A stretch of DNA of 64,000 nucleotides from Lotus japonicus (lineage: Eukaryota > Streptophyta > Magnoliopsida > Fabales > Fabaceae): NCBI RefSeq assembly GCF_012489685.1, contig NC_080041.1:37189780-37253779 (forward strand), written 5' to 3'. Shown here in pieces: positions 47,450-60,000 of this stretch. The notes under the pieces are model-generated. The model did no database searches, was not told the DNA's origin, and saw only the letters and a list, made by a program, of their open reading frames with translations. Both the position numbers and the translations under genes were made by a program. Every line of letters starts with the position of its first letter. The stretch's first letter is position 1.

Positions 47450-48795
47450 GTTCTGGCCATGAAATTTGTTAAGTTCAAAAGCTTACTCATATCATTTATC
47501 ACGTTTTGTACGATAATAATTTTAAGGGCATAAGTGGAACACTAAAAATTTCATATTTCAGGAACACTTTGACTTATCGTCTATGCCTACCTTGTTCTGT
47601 CCAAGCTAATTATCTTACTCAAAAAGACAGTTCAATCCCAAATGAGAAGTTGCCTTCTAGTGGTCAAACTGTCAAAGCCTATCGTCTCACTCAAAATCAC
47701 CAATGGAAGGAAGAAGAACGTCTGAGGAGCAAAGATCGTCTAAAGAATGAGTATCATATCTCAGATAAACTTGGAGAAGAAGTCTTGTTGGAAGAGCACA
47801 TGATCTGACAAAGCACAATGGCCAAAGCTGAAGTACAACGTTGTCACCATCAAGTTGCCATATTTGCTCATCAACAGATGGAAGCAAAGCCAATGCTACC
47901 TACCGACTGACAAAATACATCTTTTGGACAAAAGGTCTTCATCAAACAGCGTCATGCATTTAATGCAACTGACATCAAGTACACAAAATCATCGTTTGAT
48001 CCAACGGCTAGAATCTTTCTGAAGAACAAGCTTCAACGGTTATAATTACTCTCATAGAAGATCAAGGAGTATATAAGCAAGACTTGAAAATTAATGCATT
48101 CAACGATCCAACCTTTATTGAATCATTTCCCACGATCAAAGTCTAACAGAAAGCTAGAAATCAAGACAAGCCTAAGAGTCAATTTTTTTTTACGTTGTCT
48201 GCTTCAAGAAGGAGAGAACCATACTTAAGAGTCAAAACTTCTTACTCAACTCTCTCTAGATCTAGAACTCAAAGTACACAACAGAGTCAAATCTTATCAA
48301 ATAGTTTGTAGTTTTTGTTCTTAGCATTTTGTACTATCCCTCTAGTGAGAAGAGAACCTAGAAGGGCCAAACGATCTTGAAAAAAAGATCTTAGAAGTCC
48401 TGGACAATACTTGGTGAAGGATAGGTCATTAGAATACTTGGTTAGGAGAAGTCTTGTATAATATCTGGTTGGGAAAAGTCTTGTCTAATGCCTGTAAGGA
48501 GAAGTCCTGGATAATACTTGTTGGGTGAAGTTCTGATGAATATTTGTAGGAGAAGTCTTTGGTGCATGGATAGTGAAATCTTGGTTTAATCAAGGAATGG
48601 ACGTAGCCCCATCGTTTGTGGGTGAACCAAGATATATTGTTGTGTTTCTATCGTTTATTAATTTACTCAAATATCCGCTGCACTGAGTGTTTGTAAAAAG
48701 TCTTCTTAAACTAATAATAATTGAAAAACCAAAGTTTTAGACCAACACAATTCAAACCCCTTTCTTGTGTTCTATTTGTACATTTCAAAATTTTC
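47450..48795 (+). repeat. LTR-like sequence (SIRE-type copia) inside the CACTA element
   Basis: Includes a promoter-like stretch GGAGTATATAAGCAAGACTTG (about 48066). The end, GGTGAACCAAGATATATTG ... CAATTCAAACCCCTTTCTTGTG, is typical of large plant copia LTRs and resembles 14695-14935. Repeats of GGAGAAGTC-TGG-TAATA-TTGG type occur at 48405-48560. Boundaries and target duplication are not established. Confidence 0.5.
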
Positions 48796-49227
48796 TTATG
48801 TTTGTTTGCTGATTATTGTTTCGTAACCTTCTATAAAGTCCATGCACTTTATGCTTTTCTTTCTCTCTTTACCTTTCCTCAGATTTTTTCTCTTCATTTC
48901 CCCTCTTCATATGAAAATATATGGCTGAAGAAATTAGTTTAGTGATTACTTGATGATGCTATTGATGACTTGTGTTATTGGTCTCCTTACATTCGTGAAA
49001 TTTTAGAACATTTAGAATATATGTTTGGCCTTGTTTGGCTTTTGGGCTATACACTGTCCTTTCTTGAATCATGTCATAGATGTTTAGAACATCCATGACA
49101 TGATTAAAGAACTTATTAAAGATGCCTAACCTAGTGTTATCATAACATTCTAGTAAGAGTATTGAGAGCTTTCTCTTTCCATTAGCTTATTCTTTTTGTT
49201 ATTTGTCATGTGATAGATTGGGTAAGC

Positions 49228-49350
49228 ATGGATCGGAAATGGATGTTTGACAATCGTTTGACAGAGGAATATGAGAACGGAGTGAAAGAGTTTGTTAGGT
49301 TTGCTGTTGAGCATCAGAAGAACCTAATAGAATTGTATGCCCTTGCTTAA
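49228..49350 (+). pseudogene. CACTA transposase-associated domain remnant
   Basis: A 40-residue frame, MDRKWMFDNRLTEEYENGVK plus EFVRFAVEHQKN and a short tail. It matches the start of the Transpos_assoc domain that opens TNP2/TNPD-like CACTA proteins (MDRxWM...R...EY..GV..F..FA). The rest of the domain with its zinc-binding cysteines is absent. Confidence 0.75.
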
Positions 49351-50951
49351 AATGTTGTTATGGAAGGAGAATTAGTGCAACTATGTTGGAAGAACATTTA
49401 GTTGATTTTTGTAAAGTTTGCTATTCTGTTTGCTGGGACTATATATGAATTTGATACTTTAATGTATCCTTGAATTCTATTTGAATATATTTTATCATCA
49501 ATTTTCTTAATATTGAAGTTGATTAATTATTTTCGAATATTTTTCATCCTAAATAATGATTAGTACCCCTTTCCAACACTTTTTATTTTAAATTTTAAAC
49601 GTTGTAGTATCTAATCATTTTTAAAGGCTTTTCAAATACAAAAGCGTTTTAAAACGTCTCATGTTAAAACACCTTTTATAAGCCTCAAAAGCGTTGTAAG
49701 GAAGTTATAGCGGCTAGAGTTAAAGCGCTTGCTCAGCAAAAAAGCGTTTTTTTCGGGCATAGTGAATAGAAGGGAGATTCAGTTGGCATTTTATTTCCTC
49801 TTGAGTCATCATAAAATAAACACGTACAAGGGAAGGAAGATGTGTCTAAAGAAAGATCTAGATGCTCACTTGGTTGTGATATGCTTTTGTTGTAGAAAAT
49901 CTAGAATAATCTAGAAAGACACGATTTCCAGCACAAGTACAATTCTGATGTGGCAGATGATCTTGCAATTCATCCCAAATTGACTTGAGCTTGGTGCAGG
50001 ATTGACTCACAAGGGTGTTCTTTTGATGAAGCATCATCATTTCTTTCTTCACTTGGAAGATGCTGCATTGTTAGGTTCGTGAAAATGTTCACGCGGATCC
50101 AGCTAAATCTCTCAAGCAGAGGAACAATAAATGATATTCTAACCAATCTCCTTTGAAACATAGTTCATGATCAAAGACGAGACGATGTGATCATTGTGAA
50201 TCCAGGATTGCAAAGCTGGATCGACGTCTTCTGAGTGTGGAAATTCGCCATTGATGAACCCTATATTAGTTTTTAGACTTAATGCGATGATAATACCATG
50301 ATCTTAGGAATTGTAATTTTCCTCGGTAAGGGGTTGCGAAAGCAGAACAAGGCCAAGGTTATTAGAGTGATGAAGGTAAAAGAGATGAGCATGATCCTCC
50401 ATCAATGATGCAAAGAAAGTCGAAAAATCAACAGAAATTGAAGTCGAAATCCGCAGAAAACGATGAAACCACAAATGAAATCGACAAAGATCGATGCAAT
50501 TGACAGATAAAAAATCTCTGTAAAAGGTCCTCAAGAGAATTGATGATACTTGAGCAGAGGAACATGATTGAAGCAGAAAATGATGCGGGAAAGCTATCAA
50601 GAAAATGAGAGAAAAACCAGCTCATAGGGAAGAAAATTTTCTACTATTGGTATGTTTAGTCGGGCGGCAGCCGTTAGCTCACCTATTTTTAGTTATATAC
50701 ACAAAAGACAAGGCCAAAACATCTGTGGCAGGCGTGCGACCCATCAACCGACTAGCAATGGGGGAGAAAAAATAGCATGTCGCAACACTTGATTCAAGGC
50801 GTTAGTAAAACATTGTCGTATGTTCCAAAAACAAAAGCCCCTTAGCGCCCTGAGACAGGAGTGGGGGACACCCTACGCGCAGGCAACAGTAGCGCCGGCT
50901 CTACGAAGTCATAATCGAATCTTTGTGTTGACTTTCCCAATTCATGAATAC

Positions 50952-50983
50952 ATATATATATATATATATATATATCTATATAT
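50952..50983. repeat. TA microsatellite
   Basis: A TA run abutting the left end of the MITE at 50984. Confidence 0.9.
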
Positions 50984-51211
50984 GAGTGTGTATCAAGTGA
51001 GAGTAATGTTTATTATGAGAGATGAAAGCATCAAATCGTGACCATACAATTATAAATGTATGGTCGAGATTTAATGTCATTTAATGATCATGTGACTTTT
51101 TTAAAACATCATATGACTTTATGTTTTAATCCTGATCATTCATGTTAGATTTACTGGTCACGATTTGATACTCTCAACTCCCACAATAAACATTCCTCTC
51201 ACTTGATACAC

Positions 51212-51213
<2 letters not shown>
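50984..51213. mobile_element. MITE with about 65-bp inverted ends inside TA repeats
   Basis: Left GAGTGTGTATCAAGTGAGAG ... GCATCAAATCGTGACC; right, reversed, CAGGTGTATCAAGTGAGAGG ... AGTATCAAATCGTGACC. It inserted in a TA tract, so a TA target duplication is likely but cannot be told apart. About 230 bp, no coding. Confidence 0.85.

Positions 51214-51246
<33 letters not shown>
51214..51246. repeat. TA microsatellite
   Basis: A TA run on the right side of the MITE. Confidence 0.9.
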
Positions 51247-51248
<2 letters not shown>

Positions 51249-51429
51249 TTAATCGCTCACCAACCTCTAACTATCTCTTATCTAACTTACGTAACTTAAA
51301 ATCAAACTCTAACTAAATCTGTTAGATAAACTAGCTACTCCTATTTTCTTTTACAAGACAAGGGACATTTTTATCAAAAGGAAATATTTTTAATGCTAAC
51401 TTACTCCTTCATAAAATATGGTGAGAGTA

Positions 51430-51463
51430 AGTTAGCAAACATATATATATATATAGAAAACAT

Positions 51464-51503
<40 letters not shown>

Positions 51504-51545
51504 TACAACTAGTTAATCATATATCACATGTTTTCATCGGTGATT
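51430..51545. repeat. Palindrome around a TA tract
   Basis: GAAAACATGTGATATAT at about 51457 is repeated in inverse as ATATATCACATGTTTTC at about 51515-51535, with a long TA tract between. It can extrude as a cruciform and may be a second small MITE. Confidence 0.7.
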
Positions 51546-51549
51546 CAGT

Positions 51550-52804
51550 TAAACCGTGGTTCACTTTCTATTAAATGAATGTGAGCCTTTGGATATAATA
51601 CTTTTAAAATAAAGGGTCCAGATTGATTGATGTTAAACATTCCCATTTACCAAAACCCCCTTTCTTTTATCCCCTACTCCACCACCACAAGTCCCCTCCA
51701 TCACCGCCTCCACCCTTAGGCACAACCGGCATGTCGTCACCACGTTCACCCGCAGTGCCACTGCCACCACCAACACCTTCAAGGCGCAACCACCACCACC
51801 ATATTAGTCATCACATCCTGAACTTCGGCACCGTCAAATCCACCATGTTGGAGATGGAGTTAGCCACGGTCATCACGAAACCTTCCCCTCCACTCACACT
51901 AAAGCCACCCCCAACAACCAAATCCTCCACCCAAAGCCACCCATCCAAAAAACCATATTCAAAATCACATGAATTCAATAGCAAAACCTAGATCCAGAAT
52001 CGCATGGCTTCAACAGCAAAACCTAGATCCAAAAAAAATCTCTAGTACAAAACAAAAATATTTAAATATGTAAAGGTTGAAGCTTTTTTGTGCTTTGAGC
52101 CTCATCCTCTCATGTTGACCGTCAATGAAGCTCAAATAGAACGTGGCTGGAGAAGATGCTCGAGAAATATGGCTCTCATGGTGGCACCTAGAAAGAAAAT
52201 TTGGAAGAAAAATAAGAGGGGAAGAAAGAAGCTAGAAGGAATGGGAACAAACCAGTGATGCACTATTGACGCCGACAGAATTGTGGATCTGTGAGAAGAA
52301 TTTTTTCAGCGCTGTTTTTCCGGCGGTGGCTAGGTGGTCAGCACCGCAGCGGACAGCAGTTGCAGGAGAAAGAGAAAAAAAAGATGAAAGCAGAGAGGCA
52401 GAGATGATGGAAGGAGAAAGTTGGAAATTTTTGTCTTATCAATATGCAGGTTGAACTGAACCACCATGGTTTACTTTTGAACTATCCCACCGAAGATGCA
52501 ATCGTTTTAATCCGAGACAGGTGTACCTTAGGGGTGGGTAGGGGCACTTGCCCCACAACAATTTAACTTTTCTCACATACAATAGTATTGTTATTAAATA
52601 TAATATATTTATTTTTTATCATTCATCCCAAAGAGCTTCAGCTCATTACATAATTTACATTACTCGTTTAAGTTTTACACTCTAACACATTTACAGATTT
52701 ACTTCGACCTTGTAGCCATCATTCTCCCTCACGCTGAACTCTAAAGCAGCCTTTTGTTCTTGGCTTATATGGAGTTTCTATATATATATATATATATTTA
52801 TAAT
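51550..52804. other. Intergenic, no gene recognised
   Basis: The 122-codon frame at 51623-51991 (+) is Pro/His/Ser-rich low complexity. Nothing else can be supported. Confidence 0.45.
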
Positions 52805-52984
52805 TTTTCACTTTTTAGAATAAATTTCATGCATATTTCAAAATAATATTTTTTTATTTTGAATCCAATTGAGATAGAGTTGGTTTCGTTCGGGTCCAGA
52901 AGCAAAAATCAGAAAATTCGAACGAATCCATACCGAATATATTTGATTGTTTTAAGTAGTGAGTAATGTTAGTAAATTAGTTAT

Positions 52985-53090
52985 TTCACCACCAGAGTTT
53001 GAACTCTGACCCTTTCACCCTTCAATCCCTTCCAACCCTTATGTCTCTAGATCTTATCACTTGAGCTAACCCTCAGTGACCCGAACATAT
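52985..53090 (-). mobile_element. tRNA-derived SINE (copy in unit A)
   Basis: Read on -, the A box is in GGTTAGCTCAAGTGATAAGATC and the B box in CAGAGTTCAAACTCTGG. The spacer ACATAAGGGTTGGAAGGGAT matches the SINE at 9052 (ACATAAGGGTTGGATGGGAT). Confidence 0.82.
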
Positions 53091-53524
53091 TTGGTGTGAG
53101 GTAAACAATGTTATTTATAATATGAAAAGTACTAAATATGCTAAGGAATATTTTGAGACACATTACAAGATATAATAATAATAAAAAAATATCTTGTAAG
53201 ATATTATGCTTATTTATCTCTAACAGATTAATTCGAGCATTTAAGCACCTTAAATCTGAATCAACCCCGGTCTGATTACACCCTTAATTGCTAGCAACAT
53301 GGAGTAACTCATATGTACTGTTAAAAACTCATGCAAATTTAAGGCTTTTTTTAATTTCACTTTTTAGAATAAATTTCATGCATATTTCAAAATATTTTTT
53401 CATTTCAAATCCAACCACCCGAACCAAATTAATCCAATTGAGATCGGGTTGGTGTGGATCGGGTCCAAAAGAAAAAATCAGAAAATTTGAACCAACTCAG
53501 ACCGAACATATGTTAGTAAATTAG

Positions 53525-54025
53525 TTTCTTCACCAAGGTTTGAACCATGACTCCTTCACCCTTCAATTCCTCCAAACTCGGTGGGGCGTTTGGTACAAGG
53601 TTGGAAAATTCATTCCCTGGGAATGTGGAGGTAGAGAATCATATTCTCGTATTTGTTATAAAGTTGAAAATTGGATGCCCGGGCATAAAACATTCCCGGG
53701 AATAGCATAACTTCCATAACTTTCGTTATTTGATTCCCATGAAATGGGTTGAGAATCTTGCATTCCCATGGGAAAGTGAATGTAACTTCCCACCACTCAC
53801 AAATTCTATCATATTTTTTTTATCATTTTGAATTTTTAAATTAAATAAAATTTAGAAATTTTCCTGGAAATTCTAAATTCTAACCAAACACACCTTAAGT
53901 CTTACCCAGGAATGATATTTCCAACAATCAAACTCTCAGAAATATTATTCCTGGGAATGTATTTCCCAACCTTCTACCGAAGGCTTAGCTCTTACCTCTT
54001 GAGCTAATCATCGGAAATTCTAACA
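53525..54025 (-). mobile_element. Same SINE in unit B, split by a fold-back element
   Basis: The B-box half lies at 53530-53578 (read on -, CATGGTTCAAACCTTGG). The A-box half lies at 53980-54012 (TTAGCTCAAGAGGTAAGAGC). About 400 bp of unrelated sequence separate them. Confidence 0.8.
53580..53980. mobile_element. Fold-back MITE (hAT-like) inserted in the SINE
   Basis: Left GGTACAAGGTTGGAAAATTC-ATTCCCTGGGAAT; right, reversed, GGTAGAAGGTTGGGAAATAC-ATTCCCAGGAAT. An internal CCAAACACACCTTAAG also looks like a terminal repeat of the GTTTGGT type, so two elements may be nested. Exact ends are unresolved. Confidence 0.65.
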
Positions 54026-54299
54026 TATTTAATTGATTCGAATAATTAAGCACCGTAAATCTAAATAAACCAGATCTGATTACATCCCTATTTCTAATTT
54101 CTGGCAACTTGTAGTTACTCAAATTTATGTTTAAAAAAAATAAAACTCAAATTTACCGTTAAAAACTCACGCAAAATTAAGGCATATTTATTTAACGATA
54201 ATGAGTTAAAAAAAAAAACGGTAATGAAATGAAGAAGAAGAACAACGCCACTAAAGGTGGTCCCACCAGTCTTGAAGCCACATGTCACAACCCAATTGG

Positions 54300-54597
54300 C
54301 TATCGACCTGATTTTTGCAGTTACCGACTTTACCCCCCAACAACTCTTCTCACACCGTCTTCCCCTTTGAAACGCTTCCGAAATTGCGAAGACGGTTCAG
54401 CCTCGGATCCGAAGCACCAGCTTCCGCCACCGAACCTGGGTCGCTTCTGTTCGTTCAAACTTCAAAGTTTCACACTCCAATTCGATCACTTCATCTCTCT
54501 CATTCCCAGCGAACTCGAACGAACGAACGAACGAACTCACCTCTGCAAACCCTAACGCGCTTCTGAGGAAGGATCAGCTTCAATGGAGCATTCTCAA
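54300..54597 (+). other. Probable 5' untranslated exon of the gene at 57092
   Basis: The GC-richer, CT-rich stretch ends in a good donor (CACT|GTGAGTT). It carries four GAAC-GAAC repeats near 54516. The coding region begins 2.5 kb further on, after acceptor-like CCAG at 56925-56930. A short ATG (MEHSQCH) lies just before the donor. This is inferred from splice signals only. Confidence 0.5.
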
Positions 54598-56930
54598 TGC
54601 CACTGTGAGTTCGAAAACCCTACCATCTTCTATCTTTCTATCTCTGGAAATGCCTCGTTTTAGAAACGCGTGTGTGCAATTGTGGTAGCTTGTGGTATTG
54701 TCGATTTCAATGCTGCTATTTGCGAGATGGAATTTCGCACGCGCTCTCGATCTCGTGTGTTTTGGCAGGAGAATTGTGCTTGAGTGATTGTGTTTTGTTG
54801 AGAAGAATTGAGAAAGAAAAGTTTGGGGTGAATCGTGTGTGTTTGGTTAGATTTTGACGAGGATTTGTTTGGATAGGGAATTCAGTTTGGAATACTCTGT
54901 GATTGTGATCAATTCTGTTTTTTCGATTTCTTTTGTGTTGAAATGAAATCGAAAAATGGATAAGGGGGCGAAAATTTAACACATTAAGCAAAATTAAAAA
55001 TCACTAGTTGAAAGAAACAATGCATGTAGAAAGTATAGTATTGAGTATTTAGGGGGGGAGGTAACATCTGAATACTGTTATATTAAGAAATTAATTTCAC
55101 TTGGTGCGACTGCGACTGCCCCCTTAATTACCAAAGTGGGTGTCCCTGAGGATATATTCATCGGGTATGGTTCCGCACTTCCGCCTCAAAATTATGAATT
55201 TGAAATAGTACAATTAGAGGTGGAGATTTTGGAATCCCTGCTTGCGCCTCTCTCTCTCTGTCATTTGGGCAAATTGTGTTGTTCCCTGTTTTCAAATATA
55301 CTGAGAATGGCCCAGTCAATACCTCAAATGGTACAAAGTGACTGCTGCATGAACCTAATGAAATATCATATAATATTTTCAACTTGTACTCGGTTATAAG
55401 TTTTCCTTAGCTTCATTGAAGTCTGGACTCAGGAGACCTGGACAAGTTTTGCTGAATTCTGACTTCAGTGCACTCTGTAATCATTAACATCTTGAGTAAA
55501 ATGAATAAACTATAATTCTATTCTATACACACATGCATATACAAGGAGTCAGAAATATGTTGTAATTTTTAACGTATCTTTCATTTTCTTGTAGTTGTAC
55601 TGACAAACTGAGTCATGTAAGTAATTCAATTAATTATAGGCTAGTTAATACAAATATGTTTTTTACTTAAAAAAAAAACTTCTTTTGGTTGCCATATGAT
55701 GGGTTCTTGTGAAGAATGTCTTCTTTTATCTGTAGTAAAGGTATAAGTGTACATGCAGTACCAAGGTGAAAATTTTGGGACTACAGATGATTTGAGGTTT
55801 TATTAACTGGTTATGAGTTTGCAACAAAGTGTACATTTGATTTTTCTATTTCAAGAATAACTGCCACTTACCACAATTGTGGTGTATTTACCGACTTTCT
55901 CAAGGATAGTAAATTGCATTGGGGTTTTAGGATGACACAGATAATAGGATTGAATACCTACTATAATAACACCGGTTTCCAACTAGAGGAGCAAAAGCTG
56001 CATGTATTCTTTCAGTGCCCCAAACATACCAATATTAGTGGCGATGGAACGTAAATGTAACACCTCTTTTAAGCAACTATTTCAGTGTTCCCAGAGCTCC
56101 CTGTAAGGCTTGTTGTAAGACTTGCTCTTTGACCTGAATAATCACTCTTTGTTATCCAAAATGAATGGTTTCATGTAGTGCAGGCAAAATAGAAACATTG
56201 CAGTTGGATTCTCCTCCCATGTCTGAATAACCATTGTTTTTCCATGACATAAACATGCAGGAAATATCTTTATGATTTTGTATTTCTTATTACTTTGTGT
56301 GTTTCATACTTCAGATTTCTGTATGTTTGATTTGGAATTTGTTTCAGCGTGCTTCATATTTTTACCATTTTGATCCTTCACTTGAACCACTCCTTACCCT
56401 TAGCATAAACTTTAAAAGGACGAGGCCAAATATGTTTTAGTTATTTCCATATTTGTGACTGAGTTGGCACTGTATTTATCAACTATGTTTGGGGATATTG
56501 AAATTAGGCTTGCTATGAAAAAAAAAATTAAAGGTTGCTATTGATTAGGGTATGTCAGTTGGCAACATCACATGACATGATATGATTATCAATTATCCTA
56601 CAATGTTCCTTTTTCGAAAGCTAATTTTGCTTCTTATATAGCTGGCTTGTGAGTCATGTTTGGATATCACTGTAGTGCAAAATTCTCAATACTCTTTTTC
56701 TGCATTAAGGTCATTGTGGTTTAGTGGTATAAACCTTTTCTTTTGTTAGTCAGAACAAAACTATGCTGCAAATGACATGATGAATTTGATTAATAGAGCT
56801 CTGATATGACATTTGTGTGATATGTCTGTTAATGTTATTGTGTTCCTGTCATATCTTTTCAGTGTCATTCTGGTAGTTAATTTATACCCAATGGATTTAT
56901 ACTTGCAGGATATTTTAATAATTTCCAGGG
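54598..56930. other. Probable leader intron, T-rich
   Basis: T-rich with no coding frame of note. Short frames such as 55136-55399 lack features. Confidence 0.45.
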
Positions 56931-57091
56931 TTCAATGGTAGTTGCTCAGAGGTGTGGTTTTGGACAACATCATATTTGGAGAAACTTTTATTGATCTTCC
57001 TGGTATGTAGGTTGTCAAAATCTTTGTTCCTTGATCAACTAGACCTTCTTTCAGATCGTTGTCTGCTGAAAATTTGTGGGCTGGTTAATCT

Positions 57092-60000
57092 ATGCCGGGA
57101 AACGAAGTAGGAGACAGGGTTCATAATTTTTTTGGTCAAGGGAACTTGTCCCAGGGACAGGATCATTCATTGGCTGTTGATGGGAACTGGCAAGGACTAA
57201 GCAATAATTTGTGGGTTGGTAGCCAGAGACCGCCTAGTGTGCCGTTTATTTCCAATTTGAACTTTAATCAACAACAATCAGGTAGAAATTCTATGTACTT
57301 TGTTTTAATTTTTTTGTAATTCTTATCAATGATAGTTTTTACAATTGTAATTATCCACTTTTTATTTCAGTTTTAAATAAGTAAAACTTTGATTTTGAAG
57401 GCTAACTTTGTTTTAGGTTGTCTTTATTAATTACTAATTAGACTACCTTTCCTGTCACAAAGATACTGAGCAGGGATACACAAGCTCTCCACATTTCATA
57501 CATGGTTTGAACATAACACAATCAAATTTGAGGCCTGAGTCTGGCAATCAGCTGCAAAACCAACAAAGAGTCGTGAATGGCTATCTGCAGGGACAACAGG
57601 TTTTCCAGACTAGGCAAAATGGAGCTAACATTTTTGGAGTGGATACAGAATCTGATAGGAACTCTCTATCAAGAGGAATACCACTGCTAGAGTCACAAGG
57701 GAGTGGTGTTGAACTCTATAAGAAAAGCTTGGCTAGGAACGATGCGGCTGAATCTCCTGTCAATTTTGATTTTTTTGGAGGTCAACAAATAAGTGGTCGC
57801 TATAATGGAATGCTTCAACCTTTACCTAGACAGCAGTCAGGAATAAATGAAATGCATCTATTACAGCAGCATGTGGTACTTAACCAGATGCAAGAACTTA
57901 AGAGGCAGCAACAATATCATCAGCTAGAACCAAAGCAGCAGAATTCTATTACTCCAGCTTCCTCCATTTCAAATCAGACCATTGCAAGCCATTCTGCATC
58001 GCTGATTAATGGCATTCCCATTAATGAGGCATCTAACTTTATTTGGCAGCCTGAAGTTATACCGTCTAATTCAAATTGGCTCCAGGGTGGTGCATCACCA
58101 ATTATGCATGGGTCCTCTAATGGACTTATGTTGTCTCCTGAACAAGGACAGACAATGCGCTTGATGGGTTTGGTTCCTAATCAGGGAGATCAATCTCTTT
58201 ATGGGGTTCCAATTTCTGGTTCAAGAGGTACTCCTAGCATGTATTCTCATGTCCAAGCAGACAGGCCGGCAGTGCCTCAGGTTTCTATTCCACGCCAATA
58301 TTCTCATGTTCATGGGGACAAATCTGTGCTGCAACACATATCAGCCAATAGTAATTCATTTCCTGCTCATCAATATACTGCATTTTCAGACCAAATTAAC
58401 ACAAATGATGGAACTTCAGTTTCAAAACAGAGTATTCTAGGAAAGAGCATGTTTGGTTCTACTGCTCATGGTATAAATAGTAGGCTGAATATGGAGAACT
58501 TGCAGCAAGTAAGTTCTGAGCAAAACATTGTACCAGTGCAAGAATTCAATGGGAGGCAAGAACTAGCTGGATCTTCAGAGACATTGCAGAACATGATGGT
58601 AGCGCAGACACCTCCTTCACAGCATCTGGCTACCCTAGATCCAGCTGAAGAGAAGATATTGTTTGGTTCAGAAGACAGCATGTGGGATGGATTTGGTAGG
58701 AACTCAGGAGGTTTCAGTATGATGGATGGTACAGATAATTTTAGTGAATTTCCATCTATTCAGAGTGGGAGTTGGAGTGCGCTTATGCAATCTGCTGTAG
58801 CAGAAACTTCTAGTAGTGGCATTGGCGGACAGGAGGAGTGGAGTGGTCTAAGTTTCCAGAATATTGGACCATCATCTGGAAATGAGCATCCTTCAACTAC
58901 TGATAGCCGCAAACAGCAATCAGCTTGGGCTGACAATTATTTGCAATCAGCTTCCAATATGAATTCAAGATCTTTTCTTCGGTCTAGTGATGTTAGTAGG
59001 CCAAATACCACTGAACACAATTTTGGTGTTTCTGGATTTCGTCAGTCAGGTCCCGATACTTCACGGGAACAGCATGACAGGTTACAGACTGATTCTAAGC
59101 GACCAATTCCACAGTTTTTAGAAAGAGGAGAATGGTTAGAATGCAGTCCTCAGCAAAAACAACTTGCTGAAGGGAGTCATATATATAGAAATGATGCTAA
59201 CCGTTCAGTTTTAGAAAAAAATGAAAAGGTTATATCAGGTTCTTGGACCCATCAACAGACTGTATCATCTTGTAATAGTAGTGGTGATCCATTCAATAAA
59301 TCTAATGGCTGGGATGTTATGAAATCAGCCCCATTTGATACTACTTCTACTTTTGAAATCCATGAAAATGAAAACTCACCACAGGCCCACCATGAGAAAT
59401 CCATGCACGACGAAATGGGCCAGGTTCATGCTATGTGGGAGCCTGATTCTGATACTAACTCATCTGTTGGGTTGGAACATGTTAACTCTGCTGGTAACAT
59501 GCAAGTTTGTGGTGAAGATTCTGGTATGAGTGGTTCATTACCAAATTCAGGCACTGAATGGTTCAGCCGGCAAAGCAGCAAGAAACTTCCTAATGTTGAT
59601 GTATGGAGAGATTCAGATTCTGTAGGTAGCTATAGAAGAAATGAAGGTCCAGTAAAATATGACCATCATATCGAGAACCCTCTTATATTGGAATCATCAA
59701 AGAATGGAAAAGTAGAAGGTGCACATGGTATGGAAAACTTCAACCAAAAAGCTAAATCAGCAGATGGTGTAAGCTCGAATCCTTCCCACCCTAGAGCTGG
59801 TGGTGTGAGAGAAAATACCAATTTTGATAGCAATGAGTTGCGTATTACAAATTTATCTGATGAGGGAAATCGAAGACCTCCCCTAACTCGTAAGTTTCAG
59901 TATCATCCAATGGGAGATCTGGGTACTGAAGTGGAACCTTATGGAAACCAACATGTCATAAATTCACAGCATATGCCCCTTACACACTTTGGGGGAGATA

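Larger units (their letters stand above)
46518..49764. mobile_element. CACTA (En/Spm-type) DNA transposon, defective
   Basis: Left end CACTATGCCAGAATAGGGAT; right end, reversed, CACTATGCCCGAAAAAAACG. A 3-bp duplication, AAT, flanks it (46515-46517 and 49765-49767). Subterminal regions hold many AAAGCGC/AAAGCG motifs in both orientations (46540-46640 and 49625-49755), the expected transposase-binding repeats. At 3247 bp it lacks a full transposase, keeping only a small Transpos_assoc remnant. It sits in the gag of the minus-strand copia element and hosts its own LTR-like insertion. Confidence 0.93.
43620..50640 (-). mobile_element. Degenerate Ty1/copia element, split by a CACTA element
   Basis: On -, gag starts near 50420. 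It contains ALSLKTNIGFINGEFPHSED and KLKSIWDELQDHLPH (about 49970) and stops at 49768 against the CACTA element. It resumes at 46517 with the CCHC knuckle (CIFCGLLGHTVDKC, about 46440). Protease/integrase pieces follow (LWHASLGHLSNKRLV, CSICALTKQKRV, LIHFDIWGPFHVS). Next are VIPYVFIGYKQGYKCY (about 44880), an RT piece (YQLDINNVFLNGD, about 44090) and LKYFLGI with RPYIAYVV (about 43750-43640). Stops and shifts are frequent. LTRs were not found; both ends may be truncated. Confidence 0.88.
52805..54190. repeat. Diverged tandem segmental duplication
   Basis: Unit A (52805-53350) and unit B (53351-54190) share TTCACTTTTTAGAATAAATTTCATGCATATTTC. They also share CAATTGAGAT-GGTTGGT, AAAAATCAGAAAATT, TGTTAGTAAATTAGTT, a minus-strand SINE, AAGCACC-TAAATCTGAAT and GTTAAAAACTCATGCAAATTTAAGGC. 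Unit B is longer because a fold-back element split its SINE. Confidence 0.85.

Noticed and set aside
50304..50625. Minus-strand frames rich in Phe and Ser
   Set aside because: They lie in the probable leader/gag start of the decayed copia element and lack gag motifs, so they are not given as genes.
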